A stretch of DNA of 64,000 nt from Pseudodesulfovibrio sp. (GTDB lineage Bacteria; Desulfobacterota; Desulfovibrionia; Desulfovibrionales; Desulfovibrionaceae), in contig JAEINO010000010.1 in NCBI GenBank assembly GCA_016342345.1, positions 1-64,000 on the forward strand, in the 5' to 3' direction. Below the pieces are notes generated by a model that did no database searches, was not told the origin of the DNA, and saw nothing but the letters and a program-made list of their open reading frames with translations. The first letter of the stretch is position 1. Each line of letters begins with the position of its first letter. This document shows positions 61,511 to 64,000 of the stretch, piece by piece. A program made the translations under genes and the position numbers.

Positions 61511-62049
61511 TTTCGTTTCATCTCCTCAAAGGCCAAATCCAGGGCATAGCCGCATAGCGTGTGTCCTATTTCTCGCGGGCTGGGGGCATCAAACAGGGAG
61601 TGTCCGATCATGCGTGAGGCAAGAAACGGTACATCTGGGCAGCCGCCACCGGAAACATTGACAATGATGTAGGTCCTTTTTTCCACGGTCAACTTCATGT
61701 TTGCGGCGCGAATCATGATGTGTTCGCCAAAATCCTTGATCTGAAACAGGTCCACCGGGGTGAGCAGCGGACCAGTTACAGGGACTACCTCCAGAGGTGA
61801 AGATCCTGAACCCATCAGACTTCGCAGAATGTTCAATTCTTCGATGAGCGGAAATTCGACCACCAGATCACATCCGGTTTGTATTTCGGGAGGAGGGCCC
61901 ATGACCTTGATGTCCCAGCCCTCCTCCTTCAGGATTATCTCTGCCTGAATGACTTCGCTGGTGTTTTCAAAAATGAGCAAGCCTCTGTCAGCGCGACGAC
62001 AGCTTTTTCGCCGGGCCTGCCATTTCCTGAAAAAACCGAAGAGAGTCAT
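61495..62049 (-). CDS. DUF3343-containing putative Se/S carrier protein
   Basis: From the ATG at 62049 the product has 184 residues. Residues about 20-90 match DUF3343 (GLLIFENTSEVIQAEIILKEEGWDIKVMGPPPEIQTGCDLVVEFPL), a family noted with selenium and persulfide-carrier genes. The C-terminal half (TYIIVNVSGGGCPDVPFLASRMIGHSLFDAPSPREIGHTLCGYALDLAFEEM) has a GGGCPD cysteine motif and no family I recognise. The ATG lies 2 bp after the tusA-like stop. Confidence 0.8.
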   Translation of the reverse strand: MTLFGFFRKWQARRKSCRRADRGLLIFENTSEVIQAEIILKEEGWDIKVMGPPPEIQTGCDLVVEFPLIEELNILRSLMGSGSSPLEVVPVTGPLLTPVDLFQIKDFGEHIMIRAANMKLTVEKRTYIIVNVSGGGCPDVPFLASRMIGHSLFDAPSPREIGHTLCGYALDLAFEEMKRKCLPL

Positions 62050-62051
62050 GA

Positions 62052-62270
62052 TTAATTTCCAATAAGTATGAGACGGTACTCGTCTCCATTTTCGGTGACG
62101 GATTCCACATGCCACCCTTTGCCCTGTGCGGAGCGAGAAACGTTTTCCTTGGCAGCTTCGGTGTCTACCATAACTTCAAGTTTGCCAGATCCCATACTTT
62201 CAATCTTGGCCAATGTATCCAGAACCGGCTGAGGGCAGGACAGCCCGCGTGCGTCAATAACTTCACTCAT
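62052..62270 (-). CDS. TusA/YedF-family sulfur- or selenium-carrier protein
   Basis: A 72-residue SirA-fold protein with the active CPxP motif at Cys12 (DARGLSCPQPVLDTLAKIE) and the usual fold (KLEVMVDTEAAKENVSRSAQGKGWHVESVTENGDEYRLIL). TusA-type proteins hand sulfur, or selenium in the YedF group, along as a cysteine persulfide. It sits 23 bp after the YedE transporter gene. It lacks the YedF C-terminal DsrE-like domain, so the DUF3343 protein next door may take that part. Confidence 0.92.
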   Translation of the reverse strand: MSEVIDARGLSCPQPVLDTLAKIESMGSGKLEVMVDTEAAKENVSRSAQGKGWHVESVTENGDEYRLILIGN

Positions 62271-62293
62271 GACCTTTTCTCCTTACCAATCCG

Positions 62294-63376
62294 TTATGCT
62301 TTCTTGCGCATTGTAAAACCGATGAACAGGCATACCGCCAGACCGATGAATACGGCTGCAATTCCGTGAGGGCCGACACCCTTGGGTGAGCTGGCAAGCC
62401 CAAAATTATGGGCAAAAGCTGCGCCAACGATCATGCCGAATACGAATACGGCAGAGTCGCCATCGCCTTCACCGGCCATAAAGAGCTGTCTGCCGGGACA
62501 ACCACCTGCCAAGGCAAAGCACAGTCCGGCCAGAAGCATGCCTGCAAAGTTCCAGACTGCCTGGGAATGAGCCACGGGCTGGCCTTCAAAGCCTACATTG
62601 ACCTGCCCCAGGACGAGGTTCATGGCGAACGCGGCTACCAGAAGGGCCAGAACACCGGAAAACAGGTGTACCTGCCTGAAAAGTATCAGGTCACGGAAGG
62701 CACCCATGGTGCAGAAGCGACTCCTTTGGGCAAGTGCACCCACCAGCAAGCCCACGGCCAAGGCAATGAGCATAGGGGCGTGCATGGCTCCTGGGCCTTT
62801 GAGGCTATAAAGCAAAATGCCGGATTTGGCTTCGCCTTGAATCTGGGGGAATAAAAATAGCAGAACTAGAAAACCTGCCATTATCAGGGGCATGAGCAGA
62901 CCGACCGAGGTGTAAGTCTTCTGGCTTCGGCCAAGGTTGTAGCCCTTGCGGAAGAACAGGGTTCCGATCCAGACTCCGACCACAAGACCGAGGATTCCGA
63001 AAATGGCATTGAGATCGCCGCCAGCCAGTCTGAGCAGTGCTCTCCAGGGGCATCCCAGAAAGACAAGTGCGCCGATCATGGCAAAGACTCCGAGTACGAA
63101 CCGGACTATCGGTGCAGATCCAGCCCTTGGCCGGAAATCCCGACCGATGAAAGCGGCGACCATGGATCCGAGCACGAAGCCCATGATTTCAGGTCGCATG
63201 TACTGGACCACTCCTGCGCGGTGCATGCCCACGGCACCGGCGATGTCTCTTTCAAAACAGGCCACACAAATGCCCATGTTTCCCGGATTGCCCCAGTACT
63301 GGAGCAGTGCTGCGAAAACACCGATAACCAGCCCGACAAAGATGATGCCTTTTCGTGTGGCAAAGAAATTTTTCAT
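62294..63376 (-). CDS. yedE: YedE/YeeE-type sulfur or selenium transporter
   Basis: A 360-residue membrane protein with about nine helices and the duplicated YeeE/YedE layout. Conserved cysteine motifs include GICVACFERDI, VFLGCPWRALLRLAGGD, RFCTMGAFRDLILFR and LAGGCPGRQLFMAGEGDGDS. YeeE of this family takes up thiosulfate through cysteines in the channel; YedE with TusA/YedF is linked to selenium. It heads the operon yedE-tusA-DUF3343-kinase-DUF1858. Its length and the GGDLNA.FG segment fit the long selenium-associated form. Confidence 0.9.
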   Translation of the reverse strand: MKNFFATRKGIIFVGLVIGVFAALLQYWGNPGNMGICVACFERDIAGAVGMHRAGVVQYMRPEIMGFVLGSMVAAFIGRDFRPRAGSAPIVRFVLGVFAMIGALVFLGCPWRALLRLAGGDLNAIFGILGLVVGVWIGTLFFRKGYNLGRSQKTYTSVGLLMPLIMAGFLVLLFLFPQIQGEAKSGILLYSLKGPGAMHAPMLIALAVGLLVGALAQRSRFCTMGAFRDLILFRQVHLFSGVLALLVAAFAMNLVLGQVNVGFEGQPVAHSQAVWNFAGMLLAGLCFALAGGCPGRQLFMAGEGDGDSAVFVFGMIVGAAFAHNFGLASSPKGVGPHGIAAVFIGLAVCLFIGFTMRKKA

Positions 63377-63396
63377 GCCTCCGTCCCCTTTCCTGT

Positions 63397-63410
63397 GTGA
63401 TTTAAGTCAA
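63397..63410. promoter_or_regulatory. FNR/CRP-like box upstream of yedE
   Basis: On the minus strand TTGAC-TTAA-ATCAC differs at two positions from the FNR-type consensus TTGAT-N4-ATCAA. It lies about 20 bp before the yedE start codon, close enough to act as a repressor site. The match is weak. Confidence 0.3.
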
Positions 63411-63663
63411 ACCTCAACACGTACTATCTGTATTCAACTATGAATTAGGGGGAAATTATCAGAAAGAACACACCAAAACCAATTGTTTGGTACGGCTATG
63501 AGAGATGTCATCTATAGATAATATCTATTCAAAAAATTTGCCTTATGTATGACATTCCTTTGCATTCATCCTGTCGGGGACTGAAAAAGTGTCCGGGATA
63601 TTTGTTTGATATCCCGAGAAATGCAGAGGCTGTGCTCTTGTTCTTTATATCACTGACTGATAC

Positions 63664-64000
63664 ATGCTCTTGATAATGAGTATTACCGATTGCACGCGAT
63701 TGACGACAGGGCTGGCCTTTGCACTGGTCGTTATCCTTTTCTCCTCGGGTGCGTTTGCCCAGAACCTGAGTCTCTTGGCACCGTCTCTTGCCAATATATC
63801 CGGTGTGCTTACTGCCCGTTTTGGTGTTATTGTTGAAGAAAAGCCCATTCTCAAGGGAGAATTGCTGGACGGGGCGGAACTCGTGCTCAAGTGCGAGTTG
63901 GAATTGTACACGGTGAACGAATACTGGTTTGATCAACAGGTCTCTTTTGCCTCATTCGAGAGCGCGTTGAAATACGATGCCCTGACCAAGGATTTTACAT
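63664..64000 (+). CDS. DUF4390-like secreted protein, runs off the window
   Basis: An open frame starts at ATG 63664 (or 63676) and has no stop before 64000. It encodes a hydrophobic signal (LTTGLAFALVVILFSSGAFAQ) then LLAPSLANISGVLTARFGVIVEEKPILKGELLDGAELVLKCELELYTVNEYWFDQQVSFASFESALKYDALTKDFT. The pattern of a signal followed by a beta-rich domain fits DUF4390 proteins. The C-terminus is missing. The minus-strand ORFs over the same bases look like shadows. Confidence 0.75.
   Translation, partial: MLLIMSITDCTRLTTGLAFALVVILFSSGAFAQNLSLLAPSLANISGVLTARFGVIVEEKPILKGELLDGAELVLKCELELYTVNEYWFDQQVSFASFESALKYDALTKDFT

Overview
The window looks like chromosomal DNA of a sulfate-reducing deltaproteobacterium of the Desulfovibrio/Pseudodesulfovibrio type (inference). 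Supporting signs are a tetraheme c-type cytochrome, a tungsten-type aldehyde:ferredoxin oxidoreductase with its polyferredoxin, a DUF39 homocysteine-biosynthesis protein, a YedE/TusA/DUF3343 sulfur or selenium operon and many signalling proteins. The dnaA-dnaN-gyrB-gyrA block at 49.0-56.6 kb places the window close to the replication origin.

Layout. 0-11.7 kb is core: a MotA/MotB/MotB stator operon, a YggS PLP protein, topA, a tetraheme cytochrome, rsmG, tex and an NfeD/SPFH membrane pair. 12.0-18.2 kb is accessory: a zinc-ribbon ORF, a split HipA toxin-antitoxin locus (hipB-hipS-hipT), an acetyltransferase gene flanked by two operator-like palindromes, five 24-bp tandem repeats in front of a self-inhibited Fic protein, two unknown genes, a fragment resembling the 3' half of tRNA-Leu, and an intact tRNA-Phe. 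18.2-34.6 kb returns to metabolism and signalling: AOR and polyferredoxin, glycosyltransferases, a diguanylate cyclase, a lipid-linked sugar transferase, Usp, glutamine synthetase, HD-GYP, endonuclease IV, an RRM protein, a PAS/PP2C phosphatase and a MarR regulator. 34.6-45.4 kb carries small transporters, comM, a decayed partial comM copy, a DUF2975/Cro pair, envelope proteins and the pabA-pabB-pabC operon. 45.4-49.0 kb holds ftsEX, DUF39 and AT-rich and structured intergenic DNA; then come dnaA, dnaN, gyrB, gyrA, a TPR lipoprotein and a hybrid periplasmic-sensor histidine kinase. 60.4-63.4 kb is a five-gene sulfur/selenium-trafficking operon, and a DUF4390-like gene runs off the right end.

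The most unusual structure is a dispersed family of about 160-bp elements (four close copies at 6.2, 34.6, 38.7 and 40.6 kb and a diverged one at 45.3 kb). They have imperfect terminal inverted repeats, fold end to end into a hairpin and lie directly at the 3' ends of genes; three genes use the element's terminal TAA/TAG as their stop codon. The best candidates for a less-described system are these elements, the 24-bp repeat array paired with a Fic protein that seems to carry its own DNA-binding-like N-terminus, the HipBST locus and the YedE operon with its sugar-kinase-like and DUF1858 members. All family assignments come from reading the sequence; no database search was possible.
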